This document shows positions 26,956 through 39,082 of a DNA stretch of 64,000 nucleotides, piece after piece. Where the stretch lies: positions 186,001-250,000 of the forward strand of contig NZ_CP048812.1 of the NCBI RefSeq assembly GCF_010977575.1, in the 5' to 3' direction. This DNA comes from Halomonas socia. GTDB taxonomy: Bacteria > Pseudomonadota > Gammaproteobacteria > Pseudomonadales > Halomonadaceae. Position numbers and translations under genes: made by a program. Numbering within the stretch: the first letter of the stretch is position 1; every line of letters begins with the position of its first letter. The notes beneath the pieces were generated by a model, which was given only the letters and a program-made list of their open reading frames with translations, did no database searches and was not told where the DNA came from.

Positions 26956-27275
26956 CAGGCCTCGGCACGCGGATCGTGAGACGTGCCGGTCGCCTCATTG
27001 TTGACCTGACGGGTGATATCAACCCCCTCCTCCAGCATGTACATCTCGGCGCGCTTAAAGATGCCATCTAGCGGTTTGCCCTGTGCCTTGGCCAGCTCGC
27101 GAATCAGCATGATCAGCCCCGCCTTGCGCAGCGGCCCGCGCAGGGTGCCGCCATTCAGGAACACCTGGCCGTGCGGCGTTCGCGGCAGGCGCTGGTCCAT
27201 GCCGAAGTAGTCGACGGCGATCGGCGCCTCGGCGGTGATGACGCCGGAAAGCTGGTAGGCAAGGGGTTGAAGCAT
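26955..27275 (-). CDS. RAMP-superfamily-like protein, possible Cas7/Csf2 N-terminal fragment
   Basis: 106 residues from the ATG at 27275, preceded by GGAAG; an upstream in-frame ATG at 27302 is also open. It begins MLQPLAYQLSGVITAEAPIA and contains RLPRTPHGQVFLNGGTLRGP followed by LRKAGL. This follows the RAMP pattern: a first strand, 'G.It..aPl', then 'p.ipG.tlrG.lR'. Csf2 of type IV CRISPR systems and Csm3/Cmr-type Cas7 proteins have this layout, but full Cas7 proteins are 2-3 times longer. The end runs straight into repeat R1, so it is probably truncated. No CRISPR array or other cas gene is visible. Confidence 0.45.
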   Translation of the reverse strand: MLQPLAYQLSGVITAEAPIAVDYFGMDQRLPRTPHGQVFLNGGTLRGPLRKAGLIMLIRELAKAQGKPLDGIFKRAEMYMLEEGVDITRQVNNEATGTSHDPRAEA

Positions 27276-27316
27276 GAAGTGGCTTCCAGGCATGTGAGAC
27301 ATGGCTGCCGATACTA

Positions 27317-28513
27317 GTGTGGTGTTTCAAAAGTACCAGCCATAATGTTTGGTCTATACTGCCGATTCATATCACTCTGGGAGGCAAACATGAAGACAGG
27401 CCGCCCCGCGACACCGATTACTCTGACCGAATGGGAGCATGCCGAGCTCGCTCGCCGAGTCAGGCAACGTAAAGGCCCTTCCGATGGGCGCATTCGTGCC
27501 AAGATTATCCTGGGCTGCGCCAACGGCGAGTCAGGGGCAGCCATTGCCCGGCGCCTTGGTATCGGCGTCCATACTGTCTCTCGCTGGCGAGTCCGCTTCG
27601 GCCGGTGGCGGCTTGATGGTTTGAATGATGAACCCCGCTCGGGCCGGCCGAGAAGCATCAGTGACGAACAAGTTCAGGAGGTCATTGATCGCGCTACCCA
27701 AACCCAGCCCGATAATGCCAGCCACTGGAGTACTCGGCAGATGAGCGAGGCCGTTGGCATCTCTCCCGCCAGCGTGCAGCGAATCTGGCATGCCTTCGGG
27801 CTCAAGCCACATAAAGAGAAGACCTTCAAACTTTCCACGGACCCGGCCTTCGTCGATAAAGTGCACGATATCGTTGGCCTGTATATGAACCCACCGGACC
27901 GAGCATTAGTGCTATCGGTTGATGAGAAGAGCCAGATTCAAGCGCTAAACCGGACCCAACCGGGACTGCCCTTGACCTTCGGAAAGCCTGAAACACACAC
28001 CCATGACTACAAGCGCCATGGTACGACATCGCTGTTCGCTGCCTTGGACATTGCAACGGGCAAGGTCATTGGGCGACTCAAGCGTCGTCATCGCAGTGCG
28101 GAGTTTCTGGAGTTCCTCAATGCCATCGACAGGGATGTGCCAACATGTCTGGATATTCACCTCATCATGGATAATTACGGAACCCACAAGACCGATAAAG
28201 TGAAAGCCTGGTTGGCAGAGAGGCCACGCTATCATATCCATTTCACCCCGACCTCAGCGTCTTGGCTGAATTTGGTGGAACGCTTTTTCTCAACAATCAG
28301 CGAAAAATGGATCAAGCGGCAAGCGCACACCAGCGTGAACGATTTGGAAGACTCGATCCGGCATTATCTAGCGATTTACAACGAGGATCCCAAGCCGTTC
28401 AAGTGGCGAAAATCGGCGGATGACATTATCGCTTCCGTTGGCAGAGCCGCTGCATCACTAAATCGGCAGAAAGGCCGAGGCAATTAATGGCCCTAACTTG
28501 TGAAACACCACAC
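27317..28513 (+). mobile_element. IS630-family insertion sequence, copy B, intact
   Basis: 1197 bp, ends GTGTGGTGTTTCA and its inverse TGAAACACCACAC, flanked by TA at 27315-27316 and 28514-28515, as expected for IS630/Tc1 target use. Practically identical to copy A apart from the ISL3 insert and a few bases. It cuts the integrase gene on its right. Confidence 0.92.
27390..28487 (+). CDS. IS630-family transposase
   Basis: 365 residues from the ATG at 27390, which follows GGGAGG. N-terminal helix-turn-helix domains ([30 protein letters not shown]); DDE catalytic domain with [38 protein letters not shown] and [20 protein letters not shown]. Uninterrupted, so likely functional and the donor or sibling of copy A. 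Confidence 0.93.
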   Translation: MKTGRPATPITLTEWEHAELARRVRQRKGPSDGRIRAKIILGCANGESGAAIARRLGIGVHTVSRWRVRFGRWRLDGLNDEPRSGRPRSISDEQVQEVIDRATQTQPDNASHWSTRQMSEAVGISPASVQRIWHAFGLKPHKEKTFKLSTDPAFVDKVHDIVGLYMNPPDRALVLSVDEKSQIQALNRTQPGLPLTFGKPETHTHDYKRHGTTSLFAALDIATGKVIGRLKRRHRSAEFLEFLNAIDRDVPTCLDIHLIMDNYGTHKTDKVKAWLAERPRYHIHFTPTSASWLNLVERFFSTISEKWIKRQAHTSVNDLEDSIRHYLAIYNEDPKPFKWRKSADDIIASVGRAAASLNRQKGRGN

Positions 28514-28515
28514 TA

Positions 28516-28982
28516 AGAATGAACGGCATGTCTACCTGACGGAGCAGGAGCTGGCCGAACTGCTTGCAGTGGTACCCGAACGCTACCAGGTCGAGCGAGA
28601 GGCGATCTTGCTGGCAATGCTGACGGGCATGAGGCGGGGTGAGCTGATGGCCCTGGAATCCAGGAACGTCTACAACGGTCGCATCGTGCTCAAGCCAAAC
28701 CAGACGAAAAACGGGAAGCCAAGAATCATCCCCCTGACAGAGGAAGCCCTACCGCTGGTGGAAGCCTTGCCGTTTGACACGACCGGCGACAGGGTGCGCG
28801 GCGCATTCGAGAAAGCCCGGGAGAAGATTGGCCACCCTGACATCCGCTTTCACGATTTGCGTCACTGCTATGCCTCACTGCTGGCGAGCAAAGGGGAGGC
28901 GCTGACGAGCATCCGGGATCTGCTCGACCATTCGTCACTCACGGTGACGAGCCGCTATGCCCATGCGGATCCGGCAAGGTAG
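28516..28982 (+). pseudogene. int: Tyrosine recombinase (integrase) catalytic domain, 5'-truncated by IS630
   Basis: About 155 codons with the catalytic set: Arg in MLTGMRRGELMAL, HxxR in FHDLRHCYASLL, His in LLDHSSLTVT and Tyr in SRYAHADP. The N-terminal core-binding half is missing, replaced by the IS630. The TAG at 28980-28982 may be premature, because ESVVAKLPRISNQTATTH continues in frame to a TGA near 29036. It ends less than 100 bp from the tRNA-Ile2 3' end, the normal place for an island integrase. Confidence 0.82.
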
Positions 28983-29077
28983 GAAAGCGTGGTGGCAAAG
29001 TTGCCGCGGATCAGCAACCAAACCGCAACCACACATTGATGGAAATTGACTCTTGGTCACGTAACCACCTGATTTTA

Positions 29078-29155
<78 letters not shown>

Positions 29156-29297
29156 ATCGGGAGGGGCGCGTCAGCGCGCGGGCGTATGATAGCGAATGCC
29201 GATGGGTGAGGCCAGCGTAGCCGCGTGCAGATTGCTGGAATGGGGCACTTTTCCGGCGCTGGCGTGTCTTTGCTGTGTCATCGACCGGGAGACTCAT

Positions 29298-29873
29298 GTG
29301 AAAGCCTATCTTGCCCTGTTTGCCCTGCTCATCGCCCTGCCCGCCCATGCCGATTGGCAGCTCGACCCCAAGCGCTCGCAGGTCGAGGCGACCATTTTCG
29401 AGTTGACCGACAGTGGCCCGGTGGAGCATCAGCACCGCGTGCGCGAACTGCGCGGCGATATCTCCGAGGATGGCATTCTGACGCTACCGCTACGCCTCAA
29501 CCAGACCGACGCGCTGGATCGGCTGGGGCCGCTGCCGCCGTGGCTTTCCGGCATCACCGACATGCCGCTGGCAACCCTGAATACGCAACTGCCGCCGGAG
29601 CGCCTCGATGCCCTCGACATCGGCGAATCGATGGTCGAGACACTGACCTTCAGCGTGCGCGCCGACGGCAACCTCCAGCAGGAGCCGGTGGACCTGCGCT
29701 TCACCCGCGAGGACCTCAACACGGTGCGCGTGACCACCGCCGAGCCGGTGGCGCTGGACGGCCAGGAGATAATGGCCAACTCCACGTTGCGCAGCGTGCT
29801 GAGCCTACTCGGCTATCAGCGCATCGGCAACGAGGTGCCGGTGGTGCTTGATGCAACGCTGATCCAGCATTGA
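29298..29873 (+). CDS. Periplasmic YceI-like protein
   Basis: 191 residues from a GTG at 29298 (GGGAGA upstream). The longer frame from 29196 has no signal, while this start gives a clean Sec signal peptide (MKAYLALFALLIALPAHA). The mature start WQLDPKRSQVEATIFELTDS and later RELRGDISEDGILTLPLRL resemble YceI-fold lipid/isoprenoid-binding proteins, though the match is by pattern only. It is the first backbone gene right of the island. Confidence 0.6.
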   Translation: MKAYLALFALLIALPAHADWQLDPKRSQVEATIFELTDSGPVEHQHRVRELRGDISEDGILTLPLRLNQTDALDRLGPLPPWLSGITDMPLATLNTQLPPERLDALDIGESMVETLTFSVRADGNLQQEPVDLRFTREDLNTVRVTTAEPVALDGQEIMANSTLRSVLSLLGYQRIGNEVPVVLDATLIQH

Positions 29874-29943
29874 TACCCGGACCGGACCCACACGCCACGG
29901 CGATGCTTGCTCACCGCGGCGCGCAATCAAGTCCATTGCGGCA

Positions 29944-33100
<3,157 letters not shown>

Positions 33101-33104
<4 letters not shown>

Positions 33105-33550
33105 GGCTGTCGTTTCCAAAACGCATCTACTCCCTGTTGAACCCTGGCCACGTCGTCCGGCGTGCCCAGCAGTTCGAATCGATACAGTAGCGGCACGCCG
33201 CATTTGTCGGCAACGATGCGCCCGGCCAGGCCGAAGGCAGCGCCGAAGTTGGTATTGCCGGCCGCAATCACGCCGCGAATCAGGCCGCGATTGTGCGCAT
33301 CGTTGAGAAAGTGAATCACCTGCTTGGGCACCGCACCGTCGGCGCTGCCGCCACCGTAGGTGGGGGTGATCAGGATAAAGGGCTGGGTCACGCGCAGCGG
33401 CGACTCATCGCGGCTCAGCGGGATGCGCTGCGCCGGCAGCCCGAGCTTCTCGACGAAGCGCTGGGTATTGCCCGACTTGGTCGAGAAATAGACCAGCCCT
33501 CCTCGAGCATGCTCAGTAACCGGCTGTTCGTGCACCTGCTCGGCCAGCAT
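33101..33550 (-). CDS. nrdI: NrdI flavodoxin-like protein
   Basis: 149 residues from the ATG at 33550. Flavodoxin-type FMN loop [20 protein letters not shown] near residue 19, then [20 protein letters not shown] and [18 protein letters not shown]. It supplies the oxidant that assembles the Mn(III)2-tyrosyl radical in NrdF. Gene order H-I-E-F and the 4-bp overlap with nrdE support the assignment. Confidence 0.93.
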
Positions 33551-33581
33551 GGTGATCTCCTGCAGTGACCTCGAGCCTGAT

Positions 33582-33803
33582 TTACGCCAACGCCTGAATG
33601 CGATCCGGACGGAAGCCCGACCAGTGGTCGTCACCGGCCACCACCACCGGCAGCTGACGGTAGCCCAGGCCTTCCACGGTTTCGCGAGCGCTGGGGTCCT
33701 GGCTCAGATCGATGACCTCGTAGTCGAGCCCCTGCTTGTCCATCGCGCGGTAGGTGGCGGTGCACTGAACGCAGGCAGGCTTGCTGTAAATCTCAATCTT
33801 CAT
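33582..33803 (-). CDS. nrdH: NrdH glutaredoxin-like electron donor
   Basis: 73 residues from the ATG at 33803. Redox motif CVQC in [20 protein letters not shown]; later [20 protein letters not shown] is the NrdH-specific WSGFRP signature. Reduces NrdE using thioredoxin reductase. First gene of the operon. Confidence 0.94.
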   Translation of the reverse strand: MKIEIYSKPACVQCTATYRAMDKQGLDYEVIDLSQDPSARETVEGLGYRQLPVVVAGDDHWSGFRPDRIQALA

Positions 33804-33860
33804 GGTTATCGTTTCCTTACAAATCAAGGCAAGTATGGCTTGGCCGACGACTCTTAGGAT

Positions 33861-33908
33861 ACACCATATCTGGTGAATTCCGCCATGAAGAAATCAATAT
33901 ATAGTGTC
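33861..33908 (-). promoter_or_regulatory. Two NrdR-box-like palindromes upstream of nrdHIEF
   Basis: Box 1 at 33861-33876, ACACCATATCTGGTGA, and box 2 at 33893-33908, ATCAATATATAGTGTC, fit the NrdR consensus acaCwATATaTwGtgt. Their centres are 32 bp apart, about three helix turns, the usual spacing of paired NrdR boxes. The sequence from 33909 to 34058 holds nothing else recognised. Confidence 0.7.
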
Positions 33909-34058
33909 TATTGGCCAAACGCACCCCCGCATGCGGTAGCCAGTCGACGAGGCTCCAGGCGCCCTGATGGCGGGCGGTACGCGGGCAAGGCCAGGCTAGC
34001 CGGCTACGCCGACGAGACCCTAACGGAGATCAAGAAAGGTGGCGAGAAACACACAAGA

Positions 34059-34088
34059 GAGCGCCGCGGCCAGGTGGCCGCGGCGCTC
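34059..34088 (-). terminator. Strong hairpin after sodA
   Basis: Perfect 14-base arms GAGCGCCGCGGCCA and TGGCCGCGGCGCTC around GG, beginning 24 bp past the sodA stop. On the minus strand T-rich sequence follows, consistent with an intrinsic terminator. Confidence 0.65.
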
Positions 34089-34111
34089 AGTCTTACGCTG
34101 TCAGTGGAGAA

Positions 34112-34723
34112 TCAGGCGATTGCCGCTTGGTAGCGACGCTCGACCTCATCCCAGTTGATCACGTTGAAGAACGCCTCGATGTAGTCCGGGCGCTTGTTCT
34201 GGAACTTCAGATAGTACGCATGCTCCCAGACGTCCAGGCCGAGCACCGGCGTATTGCCATGCATCAGCGGGCTGTCCTGGTTGAGGGTATTCTCAACCAC
34301 CAGCTTTTTCTCCGGAGTCACGCTGAGCCAGGCCCAGCCGCTACCGAAGCGGCCCAAGGCAGCCTTCTTGAAGGCATCCTTGAAGTCATCGAAGCCGCCC
34401 AGCTGCTCGTCGATGGCTGCTGCCACCTGGCCCTTGGGCTGGCCACCGCCCTGGGGAGACATCATTTCCCAGAACTTGGAGTGGTTGGAGTGGCCGCCGC
34501 CGTTGTTGATCACCGGCTGGCGCTTGTCGTCGGGAAGCTTGTCGAGATTGGAGATCAGCTCATCGACCGGCGTCTCCTCGAAGCCAGTGCCCTCCAGGGC
34601 GGCATTGAGGTTGTTGACGTAGGTCTGGTGGTGACGCGAATGGTGAATTTCCATGGTCATCGCGTCGATGTGCGGTTCCAGCGCGTCGTAAGCGTAAGGC
34701 AAATCGGGCAGTGAATGAGGCAT
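34112..34723 (-). CDS. sodA: Superoxide dismutase, Mn type
   Basis: 203 residues from the ATG at 34723. Ligand histidines are in [17 protein letters not shown] and [18 protein letters not shown]; the last ligands are in [19 protein letters not shown]. The GGGH-NH pattern and NQDSPLM (Gln position of Mn enzymes, not the Gly-Thr of Fe enzymes) point to manganese. Detoxifies superoxide in the cytoplasm. Next to class Ib nrd genes and the siderophore block, it fits an iron-sparing neighbourhood. Confidence 0.92.
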   Translation of the reverse strand: MPHSLPDLPYAYDALEPHIDAMTMEIHHSRHHQTYVNNLNAALEGTGFEETPVDELISNLDKLPDDKRQPVINNGGGHSNHSKFWEMMSPQGGGQPKGQVAAAIDEQLGGFDDFKDAFKKAALGRFGSGWAWLSVTPEKKLVVENTLNQDSPLMHGNTPVLGLDVWEHAYYLKFQNKRPDYIEAFFNVINWDEVERRYQAAIA

Positions 34724-34877
34724 GACTCTAGCTCCTCCCTTTGCTGAAAGATAAGACACGGCGCTTAGCCGCAACCTCCTATGTTAGCTCAGAATGGCAG
34801 AGCAACGCGAACGGCGCGAATGAATTGTATTGCCAGCGATCAAATACGAATAAACATCATTCGCCTATTGTTCTATC

Positions 34878-35837
34878 ATGTCCTCTCCAGTCGCTGAGGA
34901 CCGTCACGCCATGCCTACCTCCCCATGCCAGCGCTACTGTCGCGACGACTTCACCGCCTACGGGCAGCGCTTCGGGATCGCCTACCGCTTCGCTCGCCGC
35001 GGTCGCCTACCGGTGGTTCAGGGCCGGGTAGAGGAGTTCGCCCTGCGACCGGGCATGCGCCTGACCCACTCCGACGTCGAGGTCCTGCAGCACTATGCGT
35101 CCTCGTCGCTGCAGTCGGCCGCACTGCTGGTACTGGTGGTGCTGGAGGGCAGCGTCACGTTGCAGGTGGGAGGCAGCGAACGCCACCTGAGTGCGGGCAT
35201 GGCGATGAGTATCCGGCTGGCCGGCTCGGGGCCTGCCTTGCATGCCAGCCAGGCCCCCGGCCAGCGCTTGCGCACCCTGACGCTGGGCCTCGAGGATGCC
35301 GCGGCGCTGCCGCAGCTGGCGCTCGCCGCGGTGGCGCCGGCGCCCTGCGCCTGGCGCCTACCCGAGCACCTTACGCGCTCACTGGAGCACGCCCTGGACG
35401 ACCACTGGCACGCCGGGGCGCAGCGCCTGCTGCTGGAGGGCCTGGCACTTCAGCTGCTGGCGCACGCCCAACCCACGACACCACCGCATCCATTCGGGCA
35501 ACTCGACTTCTCGCCCGGCGAGCAGGCGCGACTCGAGGCGGTGCGCCAACGCCTGCTGCAGCACCCGATGGACGCGCACCGGCTCGAGGATCTAGCGCGT
35601 CTCGCGGCGATGAGCCCCAGCAGCCTGCGCAGCAAGTTTCGCCACGCCTTCGGCCAGTCGGTATTCGACTGCCTTCGCGAGCGGCGGCTGACCCTGGCCC
35701 GGGAGTACCTGGCCCAGGGGCTCAGCGTTCAGCAGACGGCACAGCGCTGCGGCTATCGCCATGCCAGCAATTTCACCACCGCCTTTCGCCGCCACTTCGG
35801 CGTTTCCCCACGACGCCTCGTCCGCACCCTGGCATAG
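34878..35837 (+). CDS. AraC family transcriptional regulator, siderophore-associated (PchR-like)
   Basis: 319 residues. C-terminal double helix-turn-helix about residues 215-315 (LARLAAMSPSSLRSKFRHAF, FDCLRERRLTLAREYLAQGL, TAQRCGYRHASNFTTAFRRH). The N-terminal half is a cupin-like sensor (SVTLQVGGSERHLSAGMAMS). Adjacent to a TonB receptor in the same direction, the classic position of PchR/YbtA-type regulators that sense the ferri-siderophore and activate its receptor gene. Confidence 0.87.
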   Translation: MSSPVAEDRHAMPTSPCQRYCRDDFTAYGQRFGIAYRFARRGRLPVVQGRVEEFALRPGMRLTHSDVEVLQHYASSSLQSAALLVLVVLEGSVTLQVGGSERHLSAGMAMSIRLAGSGPALHASQAPGQRLRTLTLGLEDAAALPQLALAAVAPAPCAWRLPEHLTRSLEHALDDHWHAGAQRLLLEGLALQLLAHAQPTTPPHPFGQLDFSPGEQARLEAVRQRLLQHPMDAHRLEDLARLAAMSPSSLRSKFRHAFGQSVFDCLRERRLTLAREYLAQGLSVQQTAQRCGYRHASNFTTAFRRHFGVSPRRLVRTLA

Positions 35838-35885
35838 CGCATAAGGCTTCTGGCGCAGCGCATACATCATGCGCCCCTCGGCAAT

Positions 35886-35902
35886 GTAATAATTCTCATT
35901 AC
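35886..35902 (+). promoter_or_regulatory. Fur-box-like site before TonB receptor 1
   Basis: 17-bp dyad with arms GTAAT and ATTAC around AATTCTC, 41 bp before the receptor ATG. It fits the AT-rich Fur pattern of inverted hexamers. Iron repression of the receptor is inferred. Confidence 0.5.
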
Positions 35903-35942
35903 CATAAATCCTATTGCATCATCGCCAGGGGACATCGCCTCC

Positions 35943-38042
35943 ATGTTCAGACCGCACCAGCTGTCACTCGCCATCGCCGTACTCGCTGCTGGCGCAACCA
36001 CCAGCGCCTGGGGCCAGAATGGCGATCAGGCCAGCCAGCTCGACACCCTCACCGTCACCGCTCAGCAGGCCGCCACCAAGGTGACGACGCCCTTCGTCGA
36101 GACACCCCAGGCGGTGTCGCTGATCAGCCGCGAGGAAATGCACACCCAGGGCGCGCGCACGGTACAGCGCGCCACTAACTACACCCCTGGGGTGTTCAGC
36201 AACCAGGTCGGTGCCTCCAACCGCTACGACTACCTGGTGCTTCGCGGCTTCTCCGACGGCAGCCTGAGCAACACCTTTCTCGACGGCTTGAAAGTGATGG
36301 GCGACAGCAACTCCTACAGCTCGATGAGTGTCGATCCATGGTTCCTGGACAGCATCGAGGTAGTGCGCGGCCCCGCCTCGGTGCTCTACGGGCGCGCCTC
36401 CCCCGGTGGGGTGGTGGCGCTGACCAGCAAGCGCCCCGAATTCGAACCCGGCGGCGAACTGCGCCTCTCGGTAGGCAACAACCAGCAGCGCAGCGCGGCC
36501 TTCGATCTCACCGGTCCACTCGGCGACGAGAACCGTGTGGCCTATCGCCTGACCGGCCTGGCCAGCGCCGCCGACACCCAATTCGGCCCTGTCGAGGAGG
36601 AGCGCTACGCCATCGCCCCCTCCTTGACCTGGGACGTTACCGATGCCACCAGCCTGACGCTGTACGCCTACCTGCAGCAGGATCCCGAAGGTGGCTACCA
36701 CTCCGGCGTGCCCTATGAAGGCGCCGTGGTCGACCGCAACGGCCGGCGCATCTCCAACAACTTCTTCGACGGCGAAGAGGAGTACGATCGGTTCAAGCGC
36801 ACCCAGCGCATGCTCGGCTATGAGCTGGAGCACCACTTCAACGATGACTGGCGGGGTCGCCAACGGCTGCGCTACCTCAATGCCGATGTGGTCATGGATC
36901 AGGTCTACGGCTTCGGCTGGGCGCCGGGCTCGGGCAGCGAGCTGATCCGTTACTATGCGGGCGGTGACGAATCGCTGGAAGCCTGGACTCTCGACAACCA
37001 GCTCGAAGCCGACCTCAGCGGCAGCTTCATCGACCATACCCTACTGCTGGGTGTCGACTACCAGCAGCGCGACAACCGGGTCGACTGGCCCTCGGGCGCC
37101 TTCCCCAACCTCGATGCCTTCGACCCGCAATACGGCGCCGATCCCATCGCCATGTATCCGCCCACCCGCGAGGATCATGAACTGCGCCAGACCGGAGTCT
37201 ACCTCCAGGATCAAATGGCCCTGGGCAACTGGCGGCTGACCCTCGGCGGGCGCTATGACTGGGTCGATATCACCAACACCAATCTCGACAGCGGCGAGCG
37301 TAGCGAGCTGGACGATACCCAGTTCAGCGGCCGCGCCGGCCTGCTCTATCTGTTCGACAACGGCGTGGCCCCCTACGTCAGCTACTCCACGGCCTTCACC
37401 CCGACCAGCTTCGTCGATGCCGACGGCGACCTGCTGCCGCCCATGGAGGGCGAGCAGCTCGAAACCGGCCTCAAGTACCAGCCCGCCGGCAGCGAGGATC
37501 GTTACAGCGTCTCGCTGTTCCGCATCAATCAAGAGAACGTCGCCACCAAGGAACAGCCGACCGATCCCTATCGCGCAGTGGGCGAGATCGAATCCCAGGG
37601 TGTCGAACTGGAAGCCTACACGCAGCTCACCGATCGCTTGCACCTACAAGCGAGCTACAGCTACACCGACATCACATACAAGCGCAGCGACGACGGCAAC
37701 CAGGGTAACCGGGCCATCTACGCGCCGCGCCATCAGGCCAGCCTGTGGGGGCACTACGCCTTCGACAGCGGCGCTCTCGCGGGCCTCGACGCCGGCCTCG
37801 GCGTACGCCACTACGCCGATATCCAGGCCGACCGCGCCAACACCGCCAAAGTGCCCGAGTACACCCTGGTCGACGCCACCCTCGGCTACGACCTGGGCCG
37901 CCTCGGCTATGAAGGCCTCCGCGCCCGCCTCAACGTCACCAACCTCACCGACGAGGAGTACGTCGCCGCCTGCAACTCGCTGGAATACTGCTACTTCGGC
38001 GCCGAACGCAGCGTGCTGGCCAGTCTCAGCTATCGCTTCTAG
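35943..38042 (+). CDS. TonB-dependent siderophore receptor 1
   Basis: 699 residues. Signal peptide (cut after TTSAWGQ), then the TonB-box region LDTLTVTAQQ, plug domain (ETPQAVSLISREEMHTQGAR, IEVVRGPASVLYGRASPGGV) and a beta-barrel ending in aromatic YRF (SVLASLSYRF). Size and motifs match FhuA/FpvA-type hydroxamate receptors without the N-terminal signalling extension. It precedes the binding protein, forming the outer-membrane entry of the uptake route. Confidence 0.92.
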   Translation: MFRPHQLSLAIAVLAAGATTSAWGQNGDQASQLDTLTVTAQQAATKVTTPFVETPQAVSLISREEMHTQGARTVQRATNYTPGVFSNQVGASNRYDYLVLRGFSDGSLSNTFLDGLKVMGDSNSYSSMSVDPWFLDSIEVVRGPASVLYGRASPGGVVALTSKRPEFEPGGELRLSVGNNQQRSAAFDLTGPLGDENRVAYRLTGLASAADTQFGPVEEERYAIAPSLTWDVTDATSLTLYAYLQQDPEGGYHSGVPYEGAVVDRNGRRISNNFFDGEEEYDRFKRTQRMLGYELEHHFNDDWRGRQRLRYLNADVVMDQVYGFGWAPGSGSELIRYYAGGDESLEAWTLDNQLEADLSGSFIDHTLLLGVDYQQRDNRVDWPSGAFPNLDAFDPQYGADPIAMYPPTREDHELRQTGVYLQDQMALGNWRLTLGGRYDWVDITNTNLDSGERSELDDTQFSGRAGLLYLFDNGVAPYVSYSTAFTPTSFVDADGDLLPPMEGEQLETGLKYQPAGSEDRYSVSLFRINQENVATKEQPTDPYRAVGEIESQGVELEAYTQLTDRLHLQASYSYTDITYKRSDDGNQGNRAIYAPRHQASLWGHYAFDSGALAGLDAGLGVRHYADIQADRANTAKVPEYTLVDATLGYDLGRLGYEGLRARLNVTNLTDEEYVAACNSLEYCYFGAERSVLASLSYRF

Positions 38043-38151
38043 CCCAGGAGCACTCGGCCACGATGGACAGCTCGCTCAAGTGGTGGCACACTCCTGCATC
38101 GAAATAGCAACCATTATCACAGCACGATGTCGCGAAGGCACTGACCCCTAC

Positions 38152-39042
38152 ATGCTTGCTTCCCTTACCGCGCGGCTTTATCGCCTAGGTGGCTCTCTCA
38201 TGCTGGTGTCGGGGCTCGGGTTGGCTGACGCATCCGGTGCCACCGCCGAGGGCATCGCCAGCATCGACTGGACCCTGGCCGAAACCTTGGTGGCCCTCGA
38301 AGCGCCGCCTCGCGGCGTGGCCCAGGCCGACGCTTATCACGACTGGGTCGCCGAGCCCCGCCTATCGGACCGGGTGATCGATCTAGGCTTACGCTCTCAA
38401 CCCAACCTCGAGCTACTCGCCCAGCTCGCCCCCTCGAAGATTCTCATCTCGCCGATGTTCACCCACCTGGCCCCACGCCTGGGCCGAGTCGCCGAAGTGG
38501 ACAGCGTATCCCTCTATACCCTGCAACAAGATACCTGGAGTGAAGTCCTCGAAGTGACCCGTTCGCTAGCAGACGCGACGGGGCGCGCGGCAGCAGCCGA
38601 AGCACTGATCGATAACGCCGCAACGCGCTTCGAGACACTGCGCCAACGACTTCCCGAGCGCGTCGCGCCACTGTTGATCGTACAGTTCATGGACGATCGA
38701 CACGTCCGCGTCTTCGGTGAACATGCGCTATATCAGGCGGTGCTGGAACAGTTGGGATTGGAGAATGCTTGGCAGGAGCCAACCAACGCTTGGGGGTTCA
38801 GTCTCGTCGGCCTCGAACGCCTGGTCGAGCTCGACGCTCGACTGGTCGTGGTAGAACCCTACCCCACCGGCGTCGAGGAAAAACTCCGCCGCAGTGCACT
38901 ATGGCAGCACCTGCCCAGCGTCCGCGACGGCACCTGGCTTACCCTGCCGCCGGCGTGGAGCTTCGGTGCCCTGCCATCGGCACAGCGCTTCGCCGAGCAC
39001 CTGGTGGCCAAGCTGGCTGCGGCCCCCGAGACCGGATCCTGA
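38152..39042 (+). CDS. Ferric-siderophore ABC transporter substrate-binding protein 1 (FhuD-like)
   Basis: 296 residues from the ATG at 38152; the longer frame back to 37255 lies within the receptor gene. Signal peptide near the start (LMLVSGLGLADASGATA). ASIDWTLAETLVALEAPPRG, SDRVIDLGLRSQPNLELLAQ and LAPSKILISP follow the FhuD/FecB layout (type III binding protein with a long connecting helix). Paralogue of the protein at 54276. It shuttles ferri-hydroxamate to FhuB. Confidence 0.85.
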   Translation: MLASLTARLYRLGGSLMLVSGLGLADASGATAEGIASIDWTLAETLVALEAPPRGVAQADAYHDWVAEPRLSDRVIDLGLRSQPNLELLAQLAPSKILISPMFTHLAPRLGRVAEVDSVSLYTLQQDTWSEVLEVTRSLADATGRAAAAEALIDNAATRFETLRQRLPERVAPLLIVQFMDDRHVRVFGEHALYQAVLEQLGLENAWQEPTNAWGFSLVGLERLVELDARLVVVEPYPTGVEEKLRRSALWQHLPSVRDGTWLTLPPAWSFGALPSAQRFAEHLVAKLAAAPETGS

Positions 39043-39082
39043 CCATCCTGATTCGCTCGTCACTCCGGCCATCGCGGCGAGG

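Noticed and set aside
37255-38151. Long N-terminal extension of SBP 1
   Set aside because: It overlaps the end of the TonB receptor gene and reads as low-complexity Ser/Ala/Arg/Pro; the ATG at 38152 begins a signal peptide.
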